NCBI GenBank assembly: GCA_009767595.1
Contig: VSDK01026163.1
Location: forward strand, 79,656-143,655
DNA length: 64,000 bases
Direction: 5' to 3'
Source of the DNA: Symbiodinium kawagutii
Lineage: Eukaryota; Sar; Dinophyceae; Suessiales; Symbiodiniaceae
The number at the start of each line of letters is the position of its first letter. Positions within the stretch are counted from its first letter, which is position 1. Positions 24,101-39,100 of the stretch are shown one piece after another. A program made the translations under genes and the position numbers. The notes under the pieces are model-generated. The model did no database searches, had not been told where the DNA came from, and saw nothing but the letters and a program-made list of their open reading frames with translations.

Positions 24101-27100
24101 CGTCCCAGGCACAACGTGAGAACCGTCCCGGGTTCCGATGCCACGCTGAGCTCCGCCGTCTGCACCGGGGCGGTGAAGACCTTCACTCCGCTGTCGCCAA
24201 AACCCATGGCCTTGGTGCGAGAAGAAACATGGGACAACAGAGAGAACATGGAAAGAAAATGAAAGATGAAAAAACATGAAAAAGAACAAGTTGGAGAAAA
24301 TGAAGGATGAAAACGATGAAAAGGATGAGGATGGTTGGAGAGATGGCAGAGATGATTTCTGATTAGAGAATGTTAGAGACAAAGATGGTTAGAGATCAAG
24401 AAACAGGGTGAATTTGATGAATTTGACGAATGGTTCATTGGCGATGGTTGGTGTCGATGTCGAGAGTGTGATACTGAAATTAACAGCAGTTGAGAAACGG
24501 TCGCCCCAGGTTTTTGAAACTTGGAAAACAAATTGGGGCTTCCTGTGGGCGCATAATCCCAGCAACAAGGAACCACTGACTCTGATCAATTCGGCCAAAA
24601 CAAAAACAACATAAAACAACCAATGATCAAAGAAATAACAAAAACAAATTCTCTGATAATAACAAGAACCGATTCAACACCTGTGGCACCCCGCAAGGCC
24701 AAAGCCGTCCACATCCAAGCACAGCCTAGTGGAAAATCGGTGGAAAGATGTGGAAACCGACGACTTGGGGCTACCATTGAAGTAGAACCTGGTCCTTGCA
24801 AGGCAAGTTTTTCTACTTTAAAGGTTTTCTACTTGGTAACTTATTGATGACCTGGGTTTCTTGGTGACCTGGTTCTTGTTACCATCGATGGCAAGCGAGT
24901 CCGCACCTGTAGCGATATCCAGCAGTGAGATTCTCTGCATCCAAGGTGACGACCCAGCCTTGCCAAGGCGATGTCAGCAATTTATGGCCAAAAATAGGCG
25001 AAAGTGCTAGATCTCAAATTTATTGGTGAAATGAATTCTACTTTGACAAAATATTTTAAGGTGTTTTAAAGTTATTTGGCTTTGACATAGCTTGATTATA
25101 ACTTATGATCCCAGTACGAGCCCTCGTTTCGGATCATCATTCAAGTGGTGTTATCCATACACTATGGGTATTTTCGCATACCGACCAACCGCACCAAAGC
25201 ACTGTTCATGTTCAGTGTTGCAAACTAGCATCATGTTCTAAACTTATCCTCCACTGCCCAAGAAACACTGAGCCGCTGTCCCACCTGCCCCATCTGGATT
25301 GGCACTGAGTGCGCCATCCCCACTGGACTTAAACCACTCCCTTTCGTACCTCCATGGCGACAATCAGAAACCAAGGCAGGTGCTTACAGAAATTGAAGAA
25401 CCACAAATGAAGCACCAAAAACAGTAGTGGTGATTTGGTTCTAAGATGTCCTGAAGGTCAAAGGCATTTTCATGGCCAGCAACTGTCACTGAAGCAGAAT
25501 TTGGAATCTCATGCGAGTCACTTTCCAGGTAGAGCCGTGCCATTGGTCAACTCCTGAGAGGCACTTTGACTTCACATCTGGACAAGCAAAAAACTGATTG
25601 GTTCAACTCCTTGGTAAAAAGGTTCCCATGTGTTCCCGAAAGGTCATCGGAAGTCCATTGTGGATATTGTAGGTGAACAGTTATGGGTCAAAAGTCATAA
25701 TTCACAAGAGAACTCCATAGGTCCCATAGAATCTCCAACCACCCGTGCGAATAGACTTTCTCTCTTCGAAACCAAAGGGATCCCGAGGTGAAAATGCAAA
25801 GCTGCGCACCTGTGCTTCCACATCACCCGAGCTGTAGGACACCAGAAGGCCTCGAAGGTGGCAGGAAAATCAGTTGCTGAGATCTTAAGAATTTCCATCC
25901 CAAGATGGAAACTCCTCATTTGACTCCTCATTTGTTTGTTTAGCATGAACTTCCCCTCATGGACTCACTCCCAGGGAAAGGCCTGTGAGGTGGCCAGGGC
26001 ATTCAGCTCCCAGATATGCACGCGTGGCCTTAGGCAAGGGACGAGCGCAACGAGATCTTAGCTCCAAAAAGTGTTGCGCCAGCTGTGTCCATCGTCGGTG
26101 CCAAACATGTTGGGGCTGAGCGTCGCAAAGAACACACAGAAAACATGAACGATCATTGACGATCATGAACGTCTTTCTGCAGCCATGCAACGGCTGAGCA
26201 CACCTGACACAAAGGCATGCTATGCCAAAGCATTTCAAGTCTGCAACTTCCAGATGTGTATTCCCTACCACCTGCAAGCATTCACCACAGGTGAAACTAA
26301 TCAGCACATGCAATGGATTGTGAAACAGTTTTTGGAGAGATGCGTTGTGATTTTGCCAGTTGAGCATACATCTGCAGTGATTCCAAACGCCAAACGACAC
26401 TGGAAGGCTGGGCATGACGGCCTCGCACGTGAAAGGGCCCGCCGTCTGCTCTGGCAACGGAAGGATCATCAAGGGAACGTCTTCTTGAGCCGCGCTCAAG
26501 TAGATCTGGCACAAGGAGTCAGTGGATGTGCGGCAAAAGAGGGTAACGACAAGGCCTGTACCAAGCTAGTCCTTGCCAAGGCACATCCAACCCTGTGTCA
26601 CCAGAGATCAACGTGGTAGTTTGCCTCGGATCGCTTTGACAAAAGAACTTTGGGTTGCTGCGTCTGGTCTGAACTAGGTGGAAGCTTCAAATCATCCAAA
26701 TCTTGCACAAATGGCCAACGTATCACCCTGATCTACAGCAAAGGTAGCCATCCTGATCAACAGAAACAAATCCAGTTTTGCCATCCTTCAAGGCCTTAGC
26801 CCTGACGATTTTGGCGCACGAGATTTCCTGAGTCGCCCCACCCATCCATGTCTACGCACAAACGATATCGACCACCTGGGAGTAACCCACTGGCATCCAC
26901 ATCCACACTCCTGCGCCGGTGCCACATTGCAAACTGTGCTGTGCCAAGTGCAGTGCTTAATGCATCTGCCAAATCTGCTGTTCTTTCATCTCAATTCATC
27001 TCCACCAAGTGCTAAGGCTTGGCTGTTCATGGACATGGATCAGTCCAAATCAGCCCATCGAAGTGGAAAATGGATCTTGGAGTCGCCGTGGCCAACCTTG

Positions 27101-30100
27101 GCAGCTTCATGAGATTGGGATTCTGCCTCTGGAAAAACATCAAACAAATCATTCAACAAATCAAAAACGCACATCAAATGTTCAATCACTATACAAATGT
27201 AATGGCTCAACTTAAAGAGTTCAAATGTTCAAAATACTTCGTCCAATCACCAACTGTAAGGGTCAACCAGCTTTGCATCTGGCAATCCACTTGAGCAATC
27301 GTGGAGTTCCTTTTGTAACAATGAGTAGCTTAACCCAGGCCACAGAGTTCCATTGATTGGTCCCTGGTCTTCGCAGTTCACCCTCAGCTGAGATTTTCAC
27401 CACCGCTCAAGGCTGAACAAAACATGGCTGAAGTGGAAGAAACTAAATCCTGGATAGAAACACTTGAAGCAACCAAATGGAAGTCAGCCAGCATCAAGTG
27501 ATTATAACGGGCCCAATACCAAGTCAAGTGGAGAGTGAATGGCTGATATCACGGGACAAATTGTCATTGATTTGAGTGCCACTTACTATTGAGGCCACAA
27601 TCTAGTCCAGATTTAAAAGTTCATAGCCCTGCAGAACTCAAATGATCAAACAAGGAGCCAAGAATATCAATACCCTGTTGACAGCTGGATCCGCAGGACA
27701 AAACCCTCAGCCTCACTCAAAACAAATGACAATCAACCTTCAAATGAGAGCCAGGGCAAATAGTTGCTGTGCATACGGTCATATCGACATGGTCGCATGA
27801 ACCATATCAGCAAGAACCACCGATAATCAGTACCACAAGCATATAATAAGCATTAACATGGATCTCCCATGGCAGTTTGGATGCCTTTGGCGTGTGGTTG
27901 TGTGTACCATGGAAAGCCAAGTGGAGCTCTTTTTTGGAAACTGATCTTCCAAACCCTGGGAGGATCATGGAGGGCAGGGTACCCCAGGAAACCCCAGGAA
28001 ACCCCCGGGTACCTCAGGATTCTCCGAGGCCCTCTCCTCACATCTTCCCATCTCCAGGGTACCATTCAGCCAAGGTGACGGATCCTCGCAGCTTGTCGCC
28101 AGGAACGCTTCAGCCGCCCGGCTGCAGCCGGAACATGTGAGCCTTTCAAGGACAGCGTGAGGTCCTCTCCATACGTGCTTCTTGTTGCGCTGGGGATTGG
28201 AAAAACATCTCAGTAATACTTTCGCAAGTAAATAGACGGTAAGATAAAGAATAATTCACACATGCCTGGACACTCAAGAATCTCGAATTGGTTGGCCACT
28301 GTAGAAAACTTCAACACATGTTGTGCGATGGTGTCGAAGTCGCCTGATTTGCTGCATTGTTTCAGCTCGGAAAGCCCCATCATCCGAAGGATGTTCGTAG
28401 CCCTTGGTTGCCCCGCTCTGATGGATCAGGCGGGAACTGTGGCATCAAACCATTTCAGGGCCAAGCTTGGAATTCTCCTGCTTGGTCCAGATTGGGATGC
28501 CAAGGTTTGCCCATTCTGAGGGCTACAGCTCGATTCTGACAGGATCAAAAACCTCTATCAACGGTTCATATTTGGCTGGCCAAGATTCGATGACGGGAGA
28601 TACGAAAACGTCAAAGCCAGTGGGTCCTCCTGACAATGCTACATTGGCCTCGGCTATTTCAGTGGAATGATTTCGATACACAGGGGCACATGGAACATGC
28701 GCGGTGGTGTAGGCGTTCCCACGTCATGATGATTGTTCCCCCCATGATCTACTGCAATCCCAGAACATGTGAGCTATCGCTAAAATGTAAGCATCAAAAA
28801 GTAGTGATCATGCCTTCGTTTTAAAGGACTTCCTTCGTTTTACAGGGTTTTTGCAACATATCAAGGCCTTCGTTTTAAAGGACTTCCTTCGTTTTGCAGG
28901 GTTTTAGCCTATATTCCACTTCAATACATCTACTGAGGCCAGGTTTTTTAGTGGTAGCTCATGTGGAACTATTCTCAGTCGACTGTGAATCTCAGGGTCA
29001 GTTGCAGTCCCAAGCACTCCATCGATATCCACGCAGAGCATGTAGTGCTTTCCAGCGTGCAAACTCTGCCCGTCCAAGTCTGCTGTCCACTCTTCGTCGC
29101 CTCGTTTGCATTGGTCAAACTTCTTCTGAGTCGACACAAGGTCAGTCATCGGCCAAGCTGGTCGGTTTAAAGCGGCATGCTCAGTAAAGCGGAATTCTAA
29201 AATTCATGCGTAGAATCTCCGAGGATTTCAACACCAACTTCCCATGATGATCAATGAGAGAAGCTTTCCTTTTTGATGAACCAACTCACCAAGTATGTCG
29301 ACCAACCACGCATATACCCTTGTGATCCAAGCTGGCCCTGCCTGCATTCTCAAGGTTTGCTCGAGAGTTCTGAGATGCCTCTGACTTCATAAGATGAAAC
29401 TTCGACTGATCACAGTACATTCATATGGCTCAAAGCAAGCATTTCCTGTGAGATCCAACTGCGCTTAACGGATCAACCAACAAGGAATCTTGTTCAATTA
29501 CACTCATGATATTAGTTGAATTTCTACACTGATAGCGTAAGAAGGGCTGAGCAGTACTTGATCGTCAACCATTGTGAACCATGCCCAACTATGATGATGT
29601 TGAGTCCATTTGTCAACTCTTTCACAAGTCATTAGGAGTACCCACCTGGCAGTCTTCTTCCGCCAGAAAGATCTGCGTTGTGTTGCTGCAACCCGCACAG
29701 GTCACGTTGAAGCTGAAGGAGGCCAAAGGATAAACGAAGGAATCTGCCGCGGTGATGCCTGGCATGGGACAAAGAGATGCAATGAGATAAGCAATCTTTG
29801 GAACTTCCAGAAGTCAAACCTGGGCAAACCCGCTATCCAAACCACTATACAAACTAGATAGCGTAACAAACAAGTATCAATTCATCTGGGATTTCGTGGA
29901 CCGCCATTGATGGTTGATACTTGGGAGGGACCTCCATTCATGCTGGCAAAGCCGCGTTCGAACCACATTCGTCCACCAGGCTATTCTGAGGCTTCAGTCA
30001 GTTTCACAAACATCTCGCTGTTTCATAGCACTTCCAATGCCCGGCATTCACAAATGCAGTTCCAGCCTGAAACATAGGCCACGAAGCCCGAATCTCCTGC

Positions 30101-33100
30101 AGAGAAGTTGCTGGAAGTAGAGTCTAAGTCCATGCAAACTGCATAGGCATGCCTCAGGGGGCTCTTTCTCAAGGCACTTGCGGCACAGAGCTTGCAATCC
30201 CAAACGCATGAGCTCCCTTGAGATGCTTTGAGACACTCACCGTAGTTCTTGTTGGTGGGTTGGCATTGGCCCACAGCCATCCTTTTGGACCTATACAGGA
30301 CCTTTATGCCTATACAATACTGCCTATACGTATTCTAAAATTCCATGTGGCGATATGGCAACTGTCTGTTCTGAGGATGGCGCCCCAATTGCAGGGTGCT
30401 GGCATCAATGGTTGCTGATCCGGCAACAAGCAGAGCTGCTGTGGTTTCCGGGGTGTTACCTCATGCAGTTGAGGGCTAACTGATCCAAAAGAAATCAGCG
30501 ACACAAAAGCTCGAAATGCATCCATCTCCAGAGCCACCTTCATGCGATTTGAAGCAATGAAAGTTGGAGAAATTGGAGCCCTCAAAGCCCTGAAAGCTTT
30601 TTGTTTCCAAGCCCAGCTTCAGTCTTCTGCCAGGAAAACGCTGGTCTCATCGGTGCAAGCACTGCAGCTCAACCTTAGAGGCGGACACTTCACCAAAACT
30701 CCAATGATCAACTTCTCAACACTGTCATTCTCTACTCATTCTCTACTCATGTACTCATATTGACAAGTTCATACTGACAGTTTGCTAATCTCATACTATA
30801 CTCATACTTGTTCATACTTCTGTTCATGCCATTTGATAAACGCGAAGAACTACTTACCCTTTCGCAAGGTCCCCCAAGTCAGGGGAAGGCGAAGCTGGAC
30901 AGCGTAGCATTCCTGAAACCCAGCTGCGTCGGCAGACTCTGATCTGCTAAGGAGCTGAAGGGTCTGCGATGCAGCCTGAAGGTCAAACCCAAAAGCACAA
31001 TCACTGAATCACTGCCGCACAGGTGACAACTGTTACTGTGCAGCATTTCTCTTGGTTGTTATTGCTGCTGCTGTTGTTATTATTGTTGTTCTTGTTGTTC
31101 TTGGGAGAGTTGGGTGCCCCATGCCATCGCTACCATGTTGTGTGACCCTTGGCTGAGCTCCACGCCTGAAGGATGGCGGTAATGCCAAGGGCATCCAACG
31201 GAGAGATGTAGATGCTATCCACAGCTCCCGGACTCAATGCTCCCACCGAGCCGTCCTTGAAAGCAAGCAGCCCCAGACTCAATACCCAGCTTGCTATGCC
31301 AATGACGTACCAACCAGGCAGGAAATCTGTTGTAGCTCCATGGGGACACAACAATGACCATGGCAAAAGGAATCCCTCTTACATGTCATGCTTGGTGAAT
31401 AGTGACTGGCCAAATTTCTCTTATCAGAGTTCCAGCCACATGATTATAGTTCCTTTACTTGATTTGGCTTGGTGCACAGGCACGTGACAAACAATGACCG
31501 TTGGCTACCACCAGCAACTGCCAAAAATACCATAATTACCAGAGGTTCAACATCGGTATTTCAGATGTGGCAACATGAATCCCAATAAATCCACTGGATT
31601 GTTGCTTGTATTCCCATCCTGGATTCGTAAGAAATCCGGCTGAAGCAGGGGAGTTTAGATGAAGTTCAAAAATTCATAGCCACGTTTTCACTATCATGCA
31701 GTATACAAATTTGGAAACGCACATGCTGACCATTCTCAACTTCCGCAAACGAGATCATCCAAGCGGCTGTATCGACACAAATGGTGTAGTAGCTGCCTGG
31801 CGACGCTAAGCTTTCCCCACAGCTAACCATCTCTGAATGTGTAAAGATTGCGGTGGGGAGTTGCAACTTGGTTTGGGTCTCTTCATCGTTCAGAGACCCG
31901 CCTGGTAGGAGAGAGGCTGCATCAATAGACGCTGACCACATGGATACGACACCGTCCAAATAAGCAGAAGCACTGCGCACGGAGGAGCTGACAGAACCTC
32001 AGTGGAGGCCATGTGGAGGACTCTGAACGAAGAAACTCGAAGTAGTTAAGTTAGATTAAGTAGCTAAGTTAAACTTCTAAGTCTTAGCTAAGTTAGCTTA
32101 GCTTCAAAATTCTTTGCAGATCTTTGACGTGGACTCCCCCAGAAAGCGCACCTGCATCCGTGCAAAGAGTCCCATCCGCTTGGAGGAGGAAAGCCTGGAG
32201 TTGAGCGCCCATGCTGGTTGCAATGAAGCTGCTCTAATCCTCAGCCTTGGTTCATGTGGCTGTTTGCAAACCGTGGTTGTGGAATGTCCTTCTGTTCTTC
32301 TGTTTCTTGGTTTCTGTTCTTCTGATTTCTTCTGTTCTTCGGGTTGAATTTGTGGTGAGGTTGGTGAAATGTGTTGGGTTTCGCCGCAATTGCTGTTGAG
32401 CTGTTGGTTTCCACAGCTCCCATCGGCCTGGGAATCCTTGGAGCAACACATCGTTGGATCGATCTGTTGATCGCTGCAGGTGATGGACACATCCTGCGCT
32501 CCCGGGGAACGGTTGAGAGCTCCCGGAAATGGTTGTTGAGCATCATCAAAAAGCGGTCAGTGACAAGGAGAACCACATGTTGAGGCGCTTCGTGATAAGT
32601 TGAAGCAATGATAGACAAATGATTGACATTGATTGACCATCATGTTGAGGATCACACATGGAGGTGCTATTTCAGAACAATCTTTGATCCAGAATTGGCT
32701 GCGCTGTTGCCTCGTCGTGTGTGCAGTCGCCACTACCCCAAGTAGACTCACATTGACCAAGGCCAGATTCCTCAGGTGCGGCATCACTAAGGTAGTGCTG
32801 TTCTGAAATTTGGTTGCGTCACGAAGCACCACAATGACCAAATCATCTTTCATGGTTTCCAGGCAGGAACTGCTGTGGTGAATCATGGTCAGTCTGTAAA
32901 TTTGTACGTTCCAACATCCTGCAATCATTCTGGTCTTTCAAGAAATTCTGAACTCCAACAGTTCGAACTCCAACAAATTCAACGACAAGGGTCTGAGCCA
33001 TCACAAGTCACAGCGGATAACCAGATGGATCCAGAGCCAGGCAATGCACCCAGCACTGCACCCTCGCGCAAGCCCAACTGGTTGCAAACCACCATGGCCT

Positions 33101-36100
33101 GATGGGCCGGGAAGGACCCCTTGGATCCTTCTAGGGGCCTTAGTAGGAGCTTTCGTAGGGGCCTTAGAAAAATCTGAGGAAACTGTTGTATGATACTAGT
33201 GCTTTCCATAAATCACTGGGTATCATCCAAACATCATCATTTTAGTAGGACATCTATGGATTCGGGGTGCAGTGATGGACACATACAATCTCAGACTTGT
33301 CGCAAGAATTCCAAGCGAAGCGATGTGCTGGAGCGAAGTCCAGGATCAGCAAAGTCTTTACGTCAAAGTTCGACGCAAATCGAGTACCATCACCATAATC
33401 TATAAACCATAGATGATTGTTCACACCACTGAATAATTATAGAACGCACTGAATGCTTAGCAGTAGCCATATAAACAAGAACAGAGACAAGAAACACCCG
33501 TTCAAATGATAAACCCAAAGAGCTGCTCTCTAAGCAACGACGCCACATCGCAAACACGAAAGCAAACATGCTGCGCTTCTCCTCTGTGTCAGTGAAGTTC
33601 TTGTTGCAAATGGTGCCCCACTCGCTGGCGTGCAGCAATTCCACTCGGCCAGAGAAAGCAGTTCCTCCCGCCAAACGAACGGGCCTGGCCAAGCGCTGAT
33701 ACAATGTGCTGAGCTGTCTATTGACCAGGGGTTAATAACAGGGGCCAACAAGCAATCGTAGGAGATGACAAGCTGATTCATAGCATGTTTCAACGTCTTT
33801 TCCCTGATCAACTGGTCAATTAATGATTAGGATTAGTTTCTGGCTTCTTGTCAAGTTTTACCATTGAATCAACCATTCACTGCCCACCAAATCAACCAAT
33901 TTCAGCCATCAATCAACTGAAATTTGACCATCATCAGGGACATTGCTTAAGCATGAAAGAAATGAATGCTCCGGCAGGGAGATTGCATCATTGAATGCTT
34001 CAATTCGGCAGTCTCCACCACGGTGGTGCCGCCTGTTGTCAGCTCGGCTGGAGCAAACCTCACAGGTAAAGCTGAGCTTCTGGGCCTCGGCTGAGCAATT
34101 GCCAGCAGCTGATGGTTCGTTGATCACCAGGAGCTGATGGTGGTGATCACTTGGATTAAGGATTCACTGGCTGGGAAAGATAGCCACTGATCAGTCTATC
34201 AATGACCAAATGAAGTCAATTGATGATAAATTCATCAACAGTTGATGGTTGATGATCAAGGTTCATGATAATTTGTTGATAATTTTATGAATGATAGCCA
34301 ATTCTTGCTTGCCAATACTTGTTGATGTTTGTTGTTCATGATGACCATGATTCTTAACGAGTTATCGAGTTATGCCATCGATGATGGACGATGTGAAAAA
34401 TGAGCACGCGAGTCAGGTTAAAGTCATGCCTGAAACTTGCTAGCGATGTGGTAGTCAACAAAATGGTTCTTCATGATGCATCATGGTTGATACTGGTCAA
34501 GAATCTGGTTGCGGATGTCCGTAGATGATGGTAGCCTCTAGTCATCCCCAAATTATCCTAGAAATGAAGCTCTCACTGAGACGGAGAAAAGGTCCTGCAA
34601 TCTTCTGCATACCATCCTGTGCGCAGTGTCACTTGAAACCTCTTTACTGTACTCTTTCAACAAATCTGTGATACTCCTAATCCCTCCAATTTCTTAGGCT
34701 CACTTTCGAGACATAATAGACATAGCCATGTCCAACATGCCCACTTGTATGACCTATCCAATGATACTGCACATCCCTTGATGGTCTATGGGTTGTCTTG
34801 GGGTAGACATCTCTAGCTGCAGCCCGGGCACAGCTGCTGCCTGAATCCGCTTCGGTTGCACACCCGCCACTCCAGCTAGGTACACTCGCAGCCCAGAGTC
34901 GCCAGCTCCCGAACCGTGATCAACCTGCAGCTGTGACCAGGATCAACAGCTATCATGCACAGTCAACCGTCATTAGCCAACATGAACATTGTCTAATATT
35001 AAGCACCGGTATTTACCATCTGAAAGAATTGATCAACATTATCCAACAGTTTTATGTTGGTCATAAATATTCATCAACCGTTGCTAAGCAATAGAATTAA
35101 TCAATTAACGAGTATAATCTAACATTTACTATCATTAAACCATGTAAAAACTACCAGTGCTGTGCACAAGCCCGGCAACATTTTGGCCAGGCAAAGCTTC
35201 TTGGAGAAACAATTCACATTTGGCATTTCGCTGTGGCTCCACAAAAAGGGGTCTGGCTAACAAAAGATGCGGTGATGCTAATAATGTCTAATAATGAATG
35301 TCCACAATCCGTAGAGCATCGTAGAGCAGTAGAGTTTCCTACAAAAGGCAGCATTCGTTGGTTTGCTTGGCCACCTCTAATCGTGTTTGTATTGGGCAGA
35401 AGAGTACCCTGGGAGTACTTTGACGGATGGATTAAGATCCTCACCTACTGACTGGGATCCTTGGACCCACATCAATCCACATCCCTCCCTTGCTAAGAAA
35501 CACAAAGTGTGTAGCTGCGAGCAGGTCGGATGGCCGATGTGTCAATGGTGACCGTGGCAGTTGCTCCCGAGGGGACTGCTGTATAGGCCAAGGTCTTTCC
35601 TGGCTCTCCTGGAAGTTGTAGAGCGAATTCAGCGAATTCACAGCATTGCAATCATGGATTTTTTGTTATGCTTGGGCTGAATCCAGTGAATCTCATTCCA
35701 AAGCCAACCGGGCGTTCTCCTGGTGACAAAGCTCAAACCTGAAATAGGTCAGCCATTGAGTTGGCTATGACCCAATCAGCCGATTGGTCAAATCATTTGG
35801 TTTTGGATCATGAACCACCAAGGTTGCTGGAAATGCTCAGCTCAGTTGGTGAGTCCTGATCCGTGAAAGTCAATACAAAGGAATTGGTTTGGTGCATTCG
35901 AAATCCATCATCCAGTAGTTGGTTTGCTATACTTTTTTCACAGGTAGCTCAAATCCATAGCCATCAAAAAACTCTGGGAACTCCCTGGAGAATCCCTGGA
36001 GAATGAATCTTTAAAGAATTTCTGGAGAATTTCTAGTGGTCGGTTCCCCAGCTGTTGCCCTCTGTGCTCCTGGAACTTCTGCTGGAACGAGCCCAGTTCC

Positions 36101-39100
36101 TCTGCAGACTTCCGCCAGGTGCACTTGGAAGGCATCACAAGCCTCAGTCCCGATGCTTCGTCTTGCGAACAGCTCCCCAAACCAAAGAGAACCACAACAC
36201 GAATTCAGCCAACCTTTGTTGTTGATACTCTGCTAAGCATGATGAGTTGGTATAAAGACTCCTTGTTGTTGACAAATTCTTGGCCATCACTGACCAGCTC
36301 ACTCGCCTTGGCTAACCCTCGAAGCAGCAACTGGAGCCGAGCCGCCACATCGCAGGTCAAAGTCAAGACTTGTCCAGCGGCAGCACTGATGGTGACAGGT
36401 GTGGCAGATGCCACCAGCGTGGCAAAGACCTGCGAAGCACAGCGTCACAAGCGGTCGAATCCCTTGGCCAAAACCTATTGCTTGCACATAGATATACACG
36501 GCTATCACCCGAACTCACTCTACACAGCTGGGACTTTTAACTTGACGACTCTGCAGGTTGGTTAGCAGGTATTCGGTATAATATCCAAAACCACAACTGA
36601 CAGTCACCAATCAGGAGGTTCCGTGGATATTTGACGCATTCAGTTTGCATCACCGGCCTCCAAGCCAGTTGGTCCCAACGGTAGTGGCCCATCCCCGTCA
36701 ATATCGACGCAAAGGCTGTATCTTGCTCCAACTGTGAGTCCTCTGCCAGCCACAGGGCAACGGAAAAGATCAGCAATCATGTGAGCCATGATCGAAAGTA
36801 AATCAGTTAATCATTGCATTTACATGATATATTGATAAGTCTGTAAGCATTTACAGTATCATTTTCAGATGTAATTGATTGAGTTGTTCATGTTATACAA
36901 AATAGGCTGGTCATCCACCAACAAACTGTTGATTTCTAGCTGGATGATCTCCTGAAACTGCAGCGCAGTCCTGTTGTGTCCAACTGGATGCTCCAAACCA
37001 GGGTGGACACCTGGCTGGCACCCTCCACCTTTCACATCTAGCTAGGACTCTAACCCTGGTACCCTACAACAACAGGGAATTAAACAAATATAAATGACCT
37101 AAAGAACCGATGACTAATTTATTAAAGGCTATTAATATCTATCAATGGCTACTGACAGCTCTCAATGGCTATTCGCAGCTATTAGTCCCAACAAAACCAT
37201 GGCCAATCCGGTGGAACTTCTGCTTTGGAGCTGTCCCTTGGAACCTGGAGAAACATCGCTGGCGAAGTGCCACTGGAGCAGTTGCCATCCTCCGCCAGCA
37301 AACCGATGGAAAGGGAGCTGCAGTTACCCTCGCAATGCATCTCCAAGGTCTGCAGCCCACCAGTTCGAAGCCTCAGAGTGGCTGATGAGCTCAGCATGAG
37401 CTACTGACCAGTGGGCTCTAGCCACTGGATCAACTCAAGCTACAAGATAGGTATGATAGGCTTATGATAGGTATAGAAGTTGCTATATTGCTTGCTGAGC
37501 TCCTGGATCAAGCCACTGGATTGGTCAAATGGTCAAACCAATGACCTACAACTCACCGACCAAATCCGACCTGATCCAACCAAATCCAACCACAGAATTC
37601 TACTGCCCTGTGGTGCTGATTTCTCTCCAAGTCACATGTAGCTGGTCAAACCTTAGAGTTGCAGGCGCAGCCGGCGCTATACCGCGTACGTGATATACGT
37701 GCTTTTTGAATATCCCAAAGAGATACCCCGTAAAGCGCAGGACGTTGAGCACAGTTTGGGCAGCTTGAGCACTGCCAAGAGACTGATGATCGGAGAAACA
37801 TACACCGTGAAAGTGGTGTCGCCCCATGGCAAGTCGGATCCTCCGTCCAGGTCTGAACAAAGCCTGCAGAGATCCAAGCGAGCAAACCCCTGCATTTGTT
37901 CAACCTGGAAGATGCCTAAACCGAACCAACTTTGAACCGATGGAGTCATATCTTTGAAGATTGAGTCATGTTGTCTCTCTTAACAGTTGCTCAGCTGAGT
38001 AGTAAGCTGAATGCCCCGCCTGTAGCTTTGACCAACCGTAAGGCCAGACATTGAAATGCTCGTGGTCCACAAGCTAGCACTGATCCTCGCGACTCCAACC
38101 GCTGGAAATCATCGCTGTGACCCATAGATTCTTGCGTATCTCACCCATCGATTCGAATACAGTTCTTGTCGACTTAAATTTGGGAAACAAATTCTCAACA
38201 TCTGCGAGCAACCTAATTGTGTGTCGACGAAGTGTGATGTTCGTTTACAGTGGCTGGCATAGACCCACGTCCACTCCATTCTTTCTGAAATCAACTTTCC
38301 AGCCATGAAAAACGTAGAGAAACAACCTGAAACACCTGATTCGTTAGCGCCATCATTCTTAGCTCATGTAAGACCCACAGCTACTCTGAAGCTAGAACGG
38401 CCGACAAACGTGGGTGCCCCAATAAGAAATGCTCATTCATGATGGAATCCAACCGTGGTCCATCGCAAACAATGGCAGTAGGTTCACATGTATGTTGACA
38501 CACCCAGAACATGTCAACGCTTCTATCCCTAGAAATTGCCAAATATACACCCAATGCTGCTGGTAAATTTTGTATGGATAGTATACTCGCTTCAGCATAG
38601 CCATCATTACAGTGCTGCTTGGTCCCCACCAACATTCCTGGGTTAGATCACGTATTTTTTGCTCCAAATCACCAGCGAATCTCACAACCAGCTCACCAAT
38701 CTTGTTGGATCAAATCAGCATTTCGCATGATTTCCCACCACCGTATTGCTGGGTTAGTCATGCTTAGTCTTTCCATGTCATTCCGAAATGGCCTCTGCCA
38801 CTGCAGTCCTTTGAATCGTACTGGCGATCATGAGACTCTCAGCTTCACAGTCAAGATCTAAGCGAACCTGCGCAGCAGCAGTTCCATAGAGCAATCGGTA
38901 GCTCAGCCGGTGCTCTGAATGATGAAATCGTTGCTGGGATCTCAGTACCATGGGAATCCAACTGCCCAGCTGGCCAAACTAGCTTGCGCCGCCGAAATTT
39001 CGGGACCTCAGTGCCTCGGTTTCTCTGTTCTTGGATATACAGCTGTATGGATAACACAAGCCATACGCTGTCCATGGATGCTTTATCCCATTTCAACCAT

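Noticed and set aside
25430..25546. MARLYLESDS frame resembling segment A
   Set aside because: No acceptor in frame and a stop just upstream; 25983-26028 joins directly to 24907-24958.
38437..38685. LTCSGC look-alike of segment A
   Set aside because: Exons 39306-39381 and 38020-38085 join in phase across it, so it is probably chance.
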